DNA of 64,000 nt from Flabesymbios commensalis (lineage: Eukaryota; Annelida; Polychaeta; Terebellida; Flabelligeridae), in NCBI GenBank assembly GCA_964017125.1, contig OZ024916.1, positions 3,469,798-3,533,797 of the forward strand, written 5' to 3'. Position 1 is the stretch's first letter. Each line of letters begins with the position of its first letter. The notes under the pieces were generated by a model. The model was not told the origin of the DNA. It saw only the letters and a program-made list of their open reading frames with translations, and did not search any database. Of the stretch, positions 9,601 through 24,600 are shown piece by piece. Both the position numbers and the translations under genes were made by a program.

Positions 9601-12600
9601 CCTTCTATATCACTATAAAGGCTGTAATGTGGGTGTGTCTACCATACAATGATTGTATATTCCCGCCTTCTATATCACTATATAGGCCGTAATGTGGGTG
9701 TGTATACCATACAATGATTGTATATTCCCGCCTTCTATATCACTATATAGGCTGTAATGTGGCTGTGTCTAGCATTAAAATCTTATTGATATTACCGCCT
9801 TCTATATCACTATATAGGATGTAATGTGGGTGTGACTACCATACAATGATTGTATATTCCCGCCTTCTATATCACTATATAGGCTGTAATGTGGGTGTGT
9901 CTAGCATTAAAATCTTATTGGATATTCCCGCTTCTATATCACTATATAGGCTGTAATGTGGGTGTGACTACCATACAATGATTGTATATTCCCGCCTTCT
10001 ATATCACTATATAGGCTGTAATGTGGGTGTGACTACCATACAATGATTGTATATTCCCGCCTTCTATATCACTATATAGGCTGTAATGTGGGTGTGACTA
10101 CCATACAATGATTGTATATTCCCGCCTTCTATATCACTATATAGGCTGTAATGTGGGTGTGACTACCATACAATGATTGGATATTCCCGCCTTCTATATC
10201 ACTATATAGGCTGTAATGTGGGTGTTTCTACCATACAATGATTGTATATTCCCGCCTTCTATATCACTATATAGGCTGTAATGTGGGTGTATCTACCATA
10301 CAATGATTGGATATCCCCACCTTCTATATCACTATATAGGCTGTAATGCGGGTGTGTCTAGCATTAAAATCTTATTGGATATTACCGCCTTCTATATCAC
10401 TATATAGGCTGTAATGTGGGTGTGTCCACCATGTAAAGATTGGATATTCTCGCTTCTATATCACTATATAGGCTGTAATGTGGGTGTGTCTAGCATACAA
10501 TGATTGGATATCCCCGCCTTCTATATCACTATATAGTCTGTAATGTGGGTGTTTCTACCATACAATGATTAGATACAATGTATGCCTGTTCAGGTGTCAA
10601 GCTAATCAATACAATACAATACAATACAATACAATACAATACAATACAATACAATACAATACAATACAATACAATACAATACAATACAATACAATACAAT
10701 ACAATACAATACAATACAATACAATACAATACAATACAATACAATACAATACAATACAATACAATACAATACAATACAATACAATACAATACAATACAAT
10801 ACAATACAATACAATACAATACAATACAATACAATACAATACAATAGTGTCATTGGGCACTGTGTCTGGTTAGGTAACCCGACCTACATCACACATGGTG
10901 TATTTAATGCCAGAATGCTGAAGAATATGTCTGATAAACTATTCAGCTGAAATGATAATTCATTCAAGATGCATTGTATTCTAGAATATTTTGATCCAGC
11001 ATTTATATGTTTTGTATTTTTATGATACCTTTGAAAATTATCGGTTGTATGGATGCTTGCATATGTAGTGCATGTTTGAACATAAGGATATGTTTTACCA
11101 CAGTAGTTGTAATTATAGACTGTATTGGTGTAATTTTAGTGATTTACCAGCCACATCCTCTAGAACCATGTAATACTGTGAGAAATCCAACACTTCATAC
11201 GTGTCTGCGTCTATCTCATAAACTCTGAATGCTGGATTACGGGTGGTTGTCAGGGAAGCTCCAATAAACTCCACACCTACAGCCTCTGTACCCGCCTCAC
11301 CATCACGCCATATCTACATAAACAGAAGACAACTACATGAACTATACATGGATAGTGGCGTCTAGTGTAAATAGATAAAGGTCTGGATCGAGTGCCAGAG
11401 TGGAGATTCAGACAAATGAACCAGTACCATAACCTGAACACTGGTGCGCAATAGACAATATTTACGTTTTCCAGATTCTGTATAATATTGTAATGTAAAT
11501 AATATGTGTAAATGCAATGTAAGATATGTTGCGTGTAATTACCAGTTTTTATTTTGTATCACGTCATATATACATAAACAGAAGTCAACTATGTGAACTA
11601 TACATGTATAATGGTGTCTAATGCACAGTTATGGATAAAGGTCTAGAACAAGAGTGGAGATTATGCAAACGAAAAATTTGAACATCGATGCATAATAGAT
11701 ATTATTTACTTTGCAGTCTCCAGTTTCTGCATAATGTTTTTAAAACATTGTCAATGTCATATACAATATGCGGTGTATAATTACCAGTTTGAATTGGTCA
11801 GAATGGTAATGCCCATAGACGTTCAGCACTATGATGTCACTATACTGGTCAAATATGTCCAGTACGTCTTCAGCGTAACTTATAAAGTTCTCCTGGTCGC
11901 CTGTTGGATGATGTCCATTTACTATCACCTAAAGATATTAGTCAGTTATACAACATATAATTTTATTTAGTACTTGTTAATCCTTTTAGCGCAAGGACCT
12001 TCTTTATACGTCAGAACCTGACGTCTGTAGACATCAGATTCTGACGTATGTGTTAAATATGTCACCCTAGCTAGCTAGCATTTAAAAGTTTAATTTTATT
12101 GTTTTGAAAGTAATAATGGCCTCGATGTATGTCTAAAGCACCCACCTTTTCTCCGGCATTCCTGGCGTCTTCTAGCACTTGGTTCATCCAGTTTAACATG
12201 TTAGGATAATGAACTTCTGTGCCGTCCAGGCTCATAACATTGTACCAGTTAAAAGTATACCTGCAATCATTGTGATCACAATACATCACAAGACTGTGAT
12301 ATCAAATATTTTATTATCAATCAATCAATCAATCAATTAATAACACTTCTATAGCGCCTATATCCTCAGCGGATCGAGCTCAGAGGCGTGATCATGTGTC
12401 ATAATCGAGGCCAAAGCAGGTTCGTCAACAGGGAGCCGGGCTGCTGAGGGACTAGGGTGGTAAAGCCAGGTCAAATAGGTGAGATTTATGTAATTTCCAG
12501 AATGTTAAGATTGTTTCAGCATTACGTATTGGCACAGGCAGGGCGTTCCATAAGGCTGGACCAGATATAGAGAAAGCTCTTGACCCAGTCTTAGTCTTTA

Positions 12601-15600
12601 TACGAGGAGCAACAAATCTATTTGAATTAGTGGAGCGTAGATATTTTGAGCATTTCGGCCGATTAACTAAATCAGCCAGATATGCAGGTTGGTTTTCTGT
12701 TAGGGTTCGGAAAGTTACTGTGCATATTTTAAAATGAATGCGCAACTTGACAGGAAGCCAATGTAATCGTTTTAGAATTGGAACGGAAAGACTAAATCGT
12801 GGGGCCTTGGTTACCACTCTTGCAAGGCAGTTTTGAACGCGTTGCAATCTAGCGATATCCTTATCTGGCATATTGTGAAAAAGTGAGATACAATAATCTA
12901 ACTTACTACTGACGAGTGCCACTGCAATTTGCTTGGCAAGATCTAAGGACAGACTTTTTCGAATTCGACGCAGGTCACGGATATGATAGAAGCATGCCCT
13001 ACATGTTTGGGATATGTGCTATGGGAAATTCAGGCTACTGTCGAATAGTACACCAAGATTTTTAGCTGATGTAGATTGATTTGTGTCTTGACCTAGAAGT
13101 AAGCATGGGAAATTATTCAAGAATTTTTTTCGTTGAAGTTTGGTCCCAATAAGAAGAAATTCTGTCTTGCTAGGATTAAGCTTCAGCTTAGATCCTGTCA
13201 TCAAGGCCGACATACCAATTAAACAATGACAAGAACAACTTATCAAGAATAAAAAAACTATGTATGAATAATCTTTATTTGGATGAAAACTCGTAGAACT
13301 AAAAAACATAATGTCAATGGCGAGCTGAACTTTCAATGTAGTAGCTGCAATCAATGTGATCACGATATATCACAGGAGATCTTATACTGTGATATCAATT
13401 ACTACTGCTGCCCTTTAACAGTTTGATTTTGCCCAAGCTTGATTATTGACAAGAGATAAAAAAAAACATTGTTCGAAGAATAAACTACGTATGGATAATT
13501 TTATTAGAATAAAAATCTTAAAACTACATGACATGATGTCAATGGCGAACTGAACCTTTTGATTTAAGTAGTAGGCCTAGCTCACTTTACAAGTGAACAG
13601 TTACAGCTGTTTGCCTTCGCTTATATAAAAAAACACAGCAGTAGCTGCTTACTTAACGGTACAGCTTTTTTCAATTTGACATATCAAACAGCAAACTGCT
13701 TACTTTACAAGTAGGCAGTGGCTGCTCTTTGTCAAAGGACAGTAAATTCTTACTTTACGAATAACTGGTCTAACCTTTGCATTATTACACAGAAAAGTAT
13801 CAGTAACCACTTAGTAACCATGTAAGTAGTTACTACTGTTTGTCTTTGTATGTTACCCATAGTTTGAGTTGTATGCCAGAAGCCTCAGCCCAGGCATCAG
13901 CTCCTTCTGGTAGTAGCCCCCATATACCACGTTTGCGATCTCATCATCGGGAAAGTCAGCTGCGGGGTGCCAGTCTTCTGCAAACTTCACGTTCAGCTCC
14001 TTAAATACAAATTTAAAATATATAAATATCAAATATATTTTTTGAAATAGTTTTCATTATAAAAAATGTTATTTGTAGAAAAAAATACATTTTATTAACA
14101 ATATTTTAATGATACTTCATTATGGTATAGAACAATTCATTTATCAACAGTGTTATTTATATGATTTATTAAGGTATATAAAATCTATCATAATAGGTCA
14201 TTCAAAATTTATATATATCAATTTAGGGTTAAAATACTAGCTTACCTTTATTTCGTCTCGTTCAAGATAATATAGGTTGGCTGGCCATGATTCTGAAATT
14301 TAGAAATTGCAAGTTATGCAATATTGAGACATTGGGGTATTTTGAGACATTGAGGTATTTTCTTTCGATCAAATACCTTAATTTCACTTTTTCCTAAGGA
14401 ATATGGGATGACAGATTTAATAATGAGTAAATATCAGGCTAAAACTGTGGATTGGTTTAGGTGACTTTGTAATACATTAATAGCAGTGCAATCTCCCGAT
14501 GAAATATGGATGAAAAATGGATGATGTGCAGATGGTGCCGTGACGGTCGGGTGGTAGGATTGACTTTTATACCATTCTCATCATGATTGTTATATGGTAG
14601 GATAGACTGGAATAAAATTATCATCATGATTATCTATGACAATATAGACAAGCACTATTCTTACTGTGATTGCCTATGTCCGGATAGACAGATACACCAT
14701 TCTTACTGTGATTATATATCACAAGATAGACTTGTATACCATTCTTACCGTGATTGCCTATGACAGGATAGACTCATACACCATTCTTACTGTGATTATA
14801 TATCACAAGATAGACTTGTATACCATTCTTACCGTGATTGCCTATGACAGGATAGACTGATACATGCTTGTTCATTATATTAGATTTATTTGGATTTTCT
14901 ACGGAATATTTGATGTTTTAATATCTACGTTTTCTATTTTATTTTCTATTTTATTTTTTTCTGTGCATTGGGCTGGTGAGTCAGTCTTACCATGATTGCC
15001 TATGACAGGATAGACTGGTATGCCGTAATCACTGAGCAGGTGTGTGGCCCTCTCCGCCAAAAAGGAGGTTCCTGTCAGCTGCATCTCTTGAGTTTCTTCC
15101 CATGGCAGACCAGGATTGGTATCTCCTAAACAGGGAATGCTGCACTTTTACTACCCTGGCCTCACGGGGACATAAGACCCCCTGTTGAAGTGATAGAGCC
15201 GGAAAACTATCAACTATCAGTTTTGCCGAAAGTTAATGGAGGCCATAGCATGAAAACTTAGTCTATTTAACGCTAATTGGTTTTTAGTTTGTATAGACAG
15301 TTTGGTCTAAAATGAGTTTTCCATGAAAAATACACTTCGAAAAGTGGTAAGTTTGATTTAGAATTGCATCTTAGCCGTTGGCGGCCATCTTGAAAAAGAG
15401 CATAAGACATTGCACATATATACTGACCTACATACAGAACGAACTCCACACCCATCTCCCGAGTGGCGTTAAATGCCAGATCCATAGAGATAGAGGGGAT
15501 TTCACAACCCATCTCACCATAGCGCATGGCTTCACCCTGCCAATACACAAGTCTGTCCGAATAAAAATTATTAGACAAAACATAGTCTCCTTGGATATGA

Positions 15601-18600
15601 AAGGGTGTATCTGCCTCTTCACAAAGTGGCAGATACACACTTTTATATCTAAGGAGACGATACATAAATAAAAATCATTGATGTTTCACAAAAATTCCCA
15701 AGTGTAATACATGTTTGCTAAAAGTATATCAGAGCAAACGCTTTCTCGTCGTAAAGTGTTGACTATTCATTATATTATGGTGCGATGGAGAGCCCCTCGC
15801 GCCGAAAGTACCTGTAAGTGACCGTTGGAGTCTCTAGTGTAGGGTCGCAATGGCGGACGAGGGAAACTGCCCAATGTTCACCATTTCAACACAAACTTCC
15901 TTCCCTGTCGAGTCGACGGTTCCAATGGGTGGCCTAAACTGTGTAAGTTTGAAAAAACTTTTCGGCGAAATTTCGCGGTAAGGTACGGCCGGTTGTGTCC
16001 CGTGGACACATCACACCAGATCAACTGATTATCGAACGATTTTAATAGTTTGAACTTCATAGTGGATGTAGTCGAGTGTCTCAAATGCGTGAATTCCGCG
16101 TCATTAGCTTGGTCGAGACTTAACTCTTTATAGTCTATTGCTGGTCCATCCTGTATCGCAGACACTGATGGTCGTGACAGCGCATCAGCGACGAAATTTG
16201 TCTCGCCTTTTACATATCTAATATCGGTGGTGAATTCAGCGATGAAAGCTAAATGACGTGTTTGTCGTAGGGACGCGCGCTCAGTCACGGATGACATTAT
16301 GAATGTCAACGGTTTGTGACCTGTATTAAGGAAGAAATTTCGTCCTTCTAAATTGTGTCTGAAATGTTTAATTGTGGCGTATACCGCCAAAAGCTCACGA
16401 TCGAACGCGCTGTAGCGTGTCTCTGCTGGGTTCAGCTTCTTGCTGAAAAACGAAAATGGCTGCCACATACCATTTAAAAATTGCTGCAAAACGCCACCGA
16501 CGGCGACATCACTAGCGTCGCACGTGATGTTAATCTGAGCCGTAGAATCTGGGTGCACCAGAAGCGTAGCGTTTGCCAATATTTGTTTTGACTCAGAAAA
16601 TGCTGACTATTGAGTGGTGTCAACTTCGCAGCGCAATGCGGTATGAAACGGTGGTAGTAATTCAACATTCCCAGATATCTACCCAGTGCTCTTTGCTTTT
16701 CGGGCTTAACGAAATTAACAATCGCGTCAACGGCGCTGGGTAACGTCGAAATTCCTTTGGCACAAACGTGGTGACCTAGAAAACTTAATTCAGTTGTACC
16801 GAACTGACACTTTTCAGGACCAATGATAATTCCGTATTCAGATAGTCGGGCAAAAAGAATTCGTAGATGTTTCTTATGCGTTTTATGATCTGGGCTGGTT
16901 ACCAGTAGGTCATCCAAATAGACAAAAACAAAATCAAGTCCGCGTGTAACGTGGTCTATAAAGCGCTGAAACGTTTGACCGGAATTTCTTAGACCAAACG
17001 GTGTTCTAGTGAAATTAAATAAGCCAAAAGGTGTAGTAACGGCAGTCTTGTGTACGTCGGACAGTTCCACCGGAATTTGGTAATAAGCTCTGACCAAGTC
17101 AATCTTCGAAAAAAATGTCGATCCGGCTAAACGCTGTGTGAAATCTTGTATATGAGGAATCGGATAACGGTCCGGTACGGTCTGTGCGTTTAAACTACGG
17201 TAGTCCCCGCATGGTCTCCAATCGCCGTTTTTCTTTGGCACCATGTGAAGCGCTGAGGACCACTCGCTGTTTTATCATCTCATCAAACTCGCGTTTTGCG
17301 GTAACCAGCTTATCGGGTGCTAACCGTCGTGGTCGTGCAAACACTGGGTGTCCTTTAGTCACTATCCTTTGTGTTATACCCTGTTTAACGGTCTCACCCT
17401 TTGTCGTAGGGCGTGTAAGTTCCGGGAACTGGCCGAGGAGTTTTGTGTACTCGTTCTGAACAGTGTTCACTCTGTTCAATGACAGTGGTTTAATCGATGA
17501 CAGTGAAGCGGCAATAGCTAGACCTGTACGCATGTCCTGGAGACATCGGCTTCTCAAGTCTACGAGCAAATTATAGTGGATTAAAAAATCCACTGACACA
17601 AAACACTGACAGCTGCGCCAGTGTCAATCAAATATCTGCATTTATGTCCTTTATCTGCAACATATAATAACTTAGAGTGAGATAATGCAATATTCGCTAC
17701 TTCGCGCTGACCTAATCTGACAGGGTTCACTGCACAAGCGCGCCTTTTCACCATAAGTTTGGTGGTAGTAGCAAACCTGTGCAGTGGCTGTGTCGGTCGG
17801 TTGCGCGACATTATTTTGCGGCGTTTGCGGCGGCGGTGCGAAAGGTCGAACATTTTGTTGTGCATTAGTCAGCGGAACGAAAGGTGGAGCATTATTCTGT
17901 TCATTTCTATAATGACCAGGTTGGTTGTTAACAAAACCTGAGGCCTGAACATTAGGAGCAAATGCAGGCGCAGGAGCATAGTTATTATTTACTCGTCCAC
18001 GTCTTTTATTTCTTTTCCTCTCAGATGTAGTCACTGTTTCTAGTTTTTTAATTCGCCTAGACAAATCCTCCAACAAACCAACTAGCTTGGTGGTTTCTTC
18101 TACCTTAATTTCTGCGACCCCCGGCTTACTCTCTTCGACGTCCTCTTCGGCTGCCAGTGCCCGGTCGGCCAAAACGGCCAAACTTTCGAGGGTGGCACTG
18201 TCGGGTTGAGTTACCAAATGAGTTCTGATTGAAGCGGGCATCTGCCGGATGAACGCTTGACGAATTACTGCTTTCCCCACCACGGCTCGTGGTCCGGAAC
18301 CAGCCGCCTTCTGCAGACGCCGCAGGAAACGCGAGGGAATGTCAGTACCAATTTTTTCACCAGAGATCACTTTGTTAACCCTTTCGGTTGTGGTCAAACC
18401 TCGTCTCTCTATCAAGATCGCTTTTAGGCTTTTGTATTTATGGGACCTGAAAGGCTGAAGTAGCACGTCCCTCACATCCGATGCGACCTCGCCCGAAAGT
18501 GAAGCGCAGGTTAAGCTGTACCTCTCATCATCATCGTTGATCTGGTGAAAAGCAAACTGAGTCTCTATTTGGTTGAACCAGAGTTCAACATCCGAAGCGT

Positions 18601-21600
18601 AGAAAGTGGCAATTCTGAACTTTGGTAAGTTCGTAGCACGTCTCTGAGACTGCCTACCGAGCGGTGAAGTACTCCTTGAGGAATCGCTCCTAGAGTGAGA
18701 ACTCATACGTTTAGCTCGGGCAATTCGAGCGAAATCAGCTTTGAGGCGTTGATATTCTTCGTCTGCCTCTCGGAATCGAACCTCATCATCCTCACTGTCT
18801 TGATGATAATCATCTTTAGGTCGAGCACCCGCACCTTCTAGGGGCGTTGACATGAAGCCTTCACTGTCGTATTGCTTCGACATTATGAAATAGTGTTTAA
18901 AAATTAGCTAACTAGTGAAGCATTTGAGGTAGCTGGCCTATTGGCTCTGTGTCTATCTCAAATGTGTTTAAAATGGCATGTCGTATTAACACATGCCAAC
19001 TATTTTGACGTGCCGTGCGCGGATAGGTTGTACATTGCCGTCTAAATCAGATGAAAAATGTCTGTAATATGCTGAATCTTAGAAATGTAGACTGTAGAAA
19101 ATGTTCATGCTATGTCGCATGTTGTGAGAAACAGGGGTTGCAGATATAGTTGAAAATGCGTCGCTGAGGTTTCGCCTAAGTGCTGTGCACTAATTCACAA
19201 AGGTATATATTGATTTTAGTGAAAATTGAAGGTCTATATTTGACATAAAACGTTTTTCACTTATTCACACACATGCATAATGGTATAGTGAAAACCGTAG
19301 GTCGAAATTGTACATAAAAAATAGCCAGATACAATTATGACATGCTATGCTAAGCTAGGATAATAGCATTTTGTAAATCGACCTGGGTGAAAAAAAAATT
19401 TCACGTAAGTCGAAAAACACATTCAAATATTGGCAATGTTTCGCAATAGCGCAACTGTCAAATCGAATATTTCTATATTTATAAAAAATTTAAACTTCAG
19501 AAATAAACTATCATGAGAAAATTTCGTTCTCAAACTGATAGACTAAATGTGACTGCGAAGAAAAACAGTTACATTTATAATTTTAGAAAAATATTTAAAA
19601 CGTGACTGACAGTAGTCTATGCTGATTGATGATTTAGTATATCATTTCGCTGAAAAATGATGTCTGTGATGAACATTCCACGTTTTTTTTTATAATGGCA
19701 AGTTCATCACTGAGTCATTCTTATAAACGTCCGAATCAATCGCTCGCTTCGATTCATTGATTGACGTATAAACCGGCTGTCGTCGTAGCGGTTGTGTTTA
19801 TCCCGTCTGTGGTGGGTGTGTGTATGATGTATTGTCGGTGCTGCTAACATGTGCGGCAGACAGCAAATGGCTGCCTGTCTGTGTCAGCATGCGTGGAACA
19901 GTGTGTACATAGAAACATGATCAGCTGCCCCGTCTCGCCTCACATTAGCATATTCATTACCTACTGCGTACCCAAATAAGGCGCTAAATAGGCTAGAGCG
20001 ATTACAAACACCGAGGGGCCTTTTAAAGTGAAAAAAAATCTCACACAATTAGTGTTATAATTTCGTTTTCGAAACAACTTATTTATATTTCCTCTCTTTC
20101 AATTGTTTTGAAATAGAAAATTTATAAATAATTTTAAAAAAATTATTAAAACTAGTCCGTGTAAAATTTTGAACACGTGAGGAATGAGCTCCACCAAATC
20201 AAAATTGCGGCCTAATTTATGCTAATGTGATGTGGCGACACAGGTTCACTGTCCGAATGCATGCCGGTTATGGCGGAACACGTGTTTGGCCACGGCGTGC
20301 GATCAGCTAAGTTAGGGGAACCAGCGTCCAAAATGGCGCTCACCTACCAAATACATGTACAATATTCAGCATTCTCTGAAATAACATATGATAATAGTAA
20401 TAAAATATTGACCTACGGTCCTGGGAATATTTTTAACAGACCAAATAAGACCGTGTATTGACATCCATTTAGGGAAACAATTTATTTTGGCCCTAAACCT
20501 AATAAAGGTTACCCGAGTCGAAGCGATATTTATAATTTCTTGTCGATTTTGCTGAAAAATAAAAAAAAAGACGAGGCTTCGTCTATGGACTTTAAAATCA
20601 AGTCACTCATTATGGTAATCAACTATAAAAAATGAGTTACCGAAAATACCCACTTTCTATTCGCCTACAGTGGCATTAATAGGATGAAGGCATTTAACAA
20701 ACTCTTACATTTAACAAATGATAGACTAAGTCTAGGAGAATAATTTTCAGGATTCTTCTAGAGAAACCGACATGGTCGCCATCTTGAAAAAGCGCCAAAC
20801 ACGTGGAATTTCGTCCAAAAATTAGAAATTTACGCCGTTTTTGACGTAAAAAAAACGTGCTTCTCCTCTGATAACTCTTTCTGACTAATTTAAACTGGCA
20901 TATAAAAAATGACCTGCAGTTTTCACGTACCTGATGAAAAAAATGCTATTGATTTTTTTCAAAAAATCCCTTAAAATTTAATCAAAACTATCCTTGAAAA
21001 CAGCGGTTTTCAACTGGCGTCTAGGTGAAAACACTGTTGCGTAGACTATCAGTCGTCAGGGGTCACCAGTATGGTGTGATGGAGAGCCTCTCGCGCCACA
21101 GTATCTGTAAGCGACCGTTGGAGTCTCTAGTGTAGGGTCGCAATGGCGGACGAGGGAAACTGCCCAATCTTCACCATTTCAACACAAACTTCCTTCCCCG
21201 TCGAGTCGACTGTTCTAAATAAATCATAAAGCTCTTTCTCCACTTGTCATGTTTATTTGTCAGACATCTTGCAACAACAAAGCACAACCCCCGTGCACGG
21301 CACGTCCTGTTTGACTCAGAGAAAGCGACCTACGACATGTCCGTAGTCGCCGAGTGTAACGTCTGAAGGGGGGGAAAAGTACCGAGACCGCATGGGATGC
21401 AATTGTGTGCGCCCAGCACCAAGGTACGGAAACGAGGCGGTCGTCCACAGCTTCTTGCGTCCGAGAAGCCGGGGATAACTGCCACCTAAACTTAACGCAG
21501 TCAGGATCCTACAATATTATTGATACTGGTACTATACTTAGTCACTATAACCTATATATACACCTCCATCCACGCATGGGTAAATGAGTATCAAGGTAGA

Positions 21601-24600
21601 AAACGTTACATTCACACTATGGGGTCTTGTCAAGTTGAAAACAATTTGAAATCCGAGAAAAACTCGGATTAGTAAGACCACACCCACCCACCCCCCTACC
21701 CAGTTTTTTTTAAAACATTTGGAAACATGAAAACAAAAAAAAAAAAAAAAAATTAAAAAAAAAAAATCCGAGTTGGGGCTTGACCCAACCACCCACTTTC
21801 GATTTTTTCTAGGATTTTTTTAACTTGACACGACCCGTAGACAACTATTGAACCAAAAAATATTGTCTGTGGTATTTTTTCATTTAATACCGGAATATTA
21901 CAAACGCTTTTTCAAAAATCACAAAAAAAAATATTTTAATTTACAAAAAAATGAACTTCTCCAAATCTGATTTCTTAATTAACTGGGCATCTAAAGTGAA
22001 TCTTATATCAATTTAAAAAGACATTTTAGCTGGATTTAACTTTATCTGAAAACGTACATGCATATACGTCTACATAGCTGGCAGCATTATTGCTGACTAT
22101 TCCCTCCACAGTATTGTTTTTATAAACTATTACTGACCTCCCCTTCGTATTTCTCTCTGCAGCAAGTCAGCATACCACAGTCAGATGGGGCGCCCTGAAT
22201 ATGTAACACACCAAAAATAACATGAAATGATTTAATCTTTTAACAACTAAAGCATTGAACTGTTCAATTTAGTTTTGTTTTCAGTCACTTGAAGTTGTGT
22301 CGTGATATATGTTCAATAAAATTCATTAAATAAATAACGGCATAATCCATGATAGGAAGGTTTCTTTCCAGACAATGCTAGACCCACGCGAACAGAACAA
22401 GTGTACACCAGACCCGTAGATGAGAGAGGGGTGATGATAAATTGATTTTTAACCCTTGTGCTTCGGACCCTTGTGCTTGAAGCTGGAATTGCTAACGCAA
22501 TTTCCAGCTCCAAGTGACGAAAAATAATTATATTTATGAAGGAATAAACATTTTTTAACTTTAAGTTTTAGACTAACTGAGCATCTACCACAAACTATTT
22601 TAGCAAATCGATTTTAATTTATTTGGTCCGACATTTGCTTGAAAACGAATATATACGGTCCCGGCAGCATAAGGGTTAATCAGCGGAGGTGAATGACTTT
22701 AGCGTTTCGTAATATCAGTGAATAAGGTCACACTCGGGGTCAGATGTCATGTTTGTCGGTAGTCGATGCAATTGGTCCGGGAGATATTTGTGCTATACGC
22801 ATAGCAATACAACCTGAATTCAAAGCATTTGTGTTCCGCCCACGACTTGATAGTTAAAGCTTCAATAAGAATGCTCTGGCCTTTCGTTATGCATGGGTAT
22901 TTTATAGCATGCGGCCACTTAAACTGTATAACAAACTTATCACTAAGTCGGCGTATATGCTTTCTGTCGTCAATAAATCATAAACTTGGACATAAAAGGG
23001 TGTATTTGCCACTTCACAAAGCAGTAAATACACACTTTGAAAGCAAAGATGAAGAAATATTCTATCTATTTATAAACACTCCGCTTTGCATTTCCGATAT
23101 GATCAAGTGGGAAAGTACAAACGTTGTTTATTTTTCGTGCTATATGCAAAAAACAGCACGCACCTTATTTATTGGACTGTATTTTCTCACATTGCTCAGC
23201 TTTTGCATATCTTACAAGCCTACCTCAACATACTCTCTGTCCACGTGGATATCAGAAAAGTGGGCTACTTTTATGGTATTTCTGGTGGATTTCTTGTCAC
23301 TGGGTTTATGTTTCCTTTCTTTTGGTTTGGGTGGAAGTAAACCATCTGTTTGATGTGTTTTCTGTCCAGATCGCCATTTCTCTTTAGTAGAAAAACAGAT
23401 ATATGAAATTCGTAGATAATTAATGTTTTGTCGCCATACATTCAATACACACGTCTACGACTAGATTCATTAGTCATCGTTTAAAATGCCTACATATTTT
23501 AAACATAAGATATACATATATATATCGGTAAGAATAGAAGTATTAAATATATTTAACAATAGGGACTTATAATATGTAACGGAAAATAAAACAATAATAT
23601 TTGTTATTTTAATTCTTAAAGCCCTGAAGTAATTCACTTCAATTTTCAGCCACTTTAAATTGTGATTCGCTGCCGCGGTCCACAATTTCAAGTGATTCAA
23701 ATTAGTTAAATATGAGATGAAATGTATTTTATTGATTGTAAATAGATGTAACAAATAGGTGTAACAGATTAAAATAATCAAGCCGATTTTGACAAAAGAA
23801 TGGTCAGTACAAATATTGTAGATATCGGCCTAACTACAAAACACACCACAAAGTAATGCAGAGTTAGCACTTAAAAGATTTGTGCATGACGGATTAAAGC
23901 CAATTGAACGTGTATTATGTTCTAAACCGCGGTCAGCGACGCAGGCCGGGCATCTTGGTGGAATACAAATTCAGGCCATATTTCATTGGCTAAACTGGAC
24001 CAGTATATTGGTCTGATGACGTACCCCGCCGAGCAGATGGTGGACCAGGATTAGGTATCTCGTCTTCACTACATGATTGGGTGATCACACAGAAGTCTTC
24101 AGCACTCAGACCAGTGGTAGACAGGATATACTCCACCTAAAAACAAACAGAAAGAGAACAGAACAGCTGTCAGCAGAACTTACAATTGTTATAAAAAAAA
24201 GTCGGGCCACGTATGCTAGGCTTATTTTTAACCTTCAATTTAATAACAACTGAATGGCGACGGTGATTGCGTTTTGAGATTGGCTGAAATTAATAACGAA
24301 ATATGATCCTTGGTCATAAATATTAAAATGGAGAGCATATTTGTTTTAGAATTACTGACATTACACTTACATTGGGATTGTAGTTGCATAAAGTTTCTCA
24401 TATATTTCCTTACAGTTGTAGTTGTTGGGAGTTCCTGATATTACACTTAAATGGGGGGCATATCCAGCAAACACAAAACATTTGTATACCATTTGTACAA
24501 CGATGGCCCAACGTCTTCGACAAATGCTATATAAATGCTTTGTGTTTGCCGGTATAGTTGAGAGTTAATGGTATTACACTAACATGGGGAGAATAGTTGT

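Noticed and set aside
10529-10873. Five ORFs of about 83-102 codons
   Set aside because: Pure (ACAAT)n microsatellite translations.
22829-23387. Plus-strand ORFs of 84-174 codons
   Set aside because: They lie opposite SMPD1-like exon 4, whose reading has catalytic motifs and splice support. The plus-strand reading has neither.
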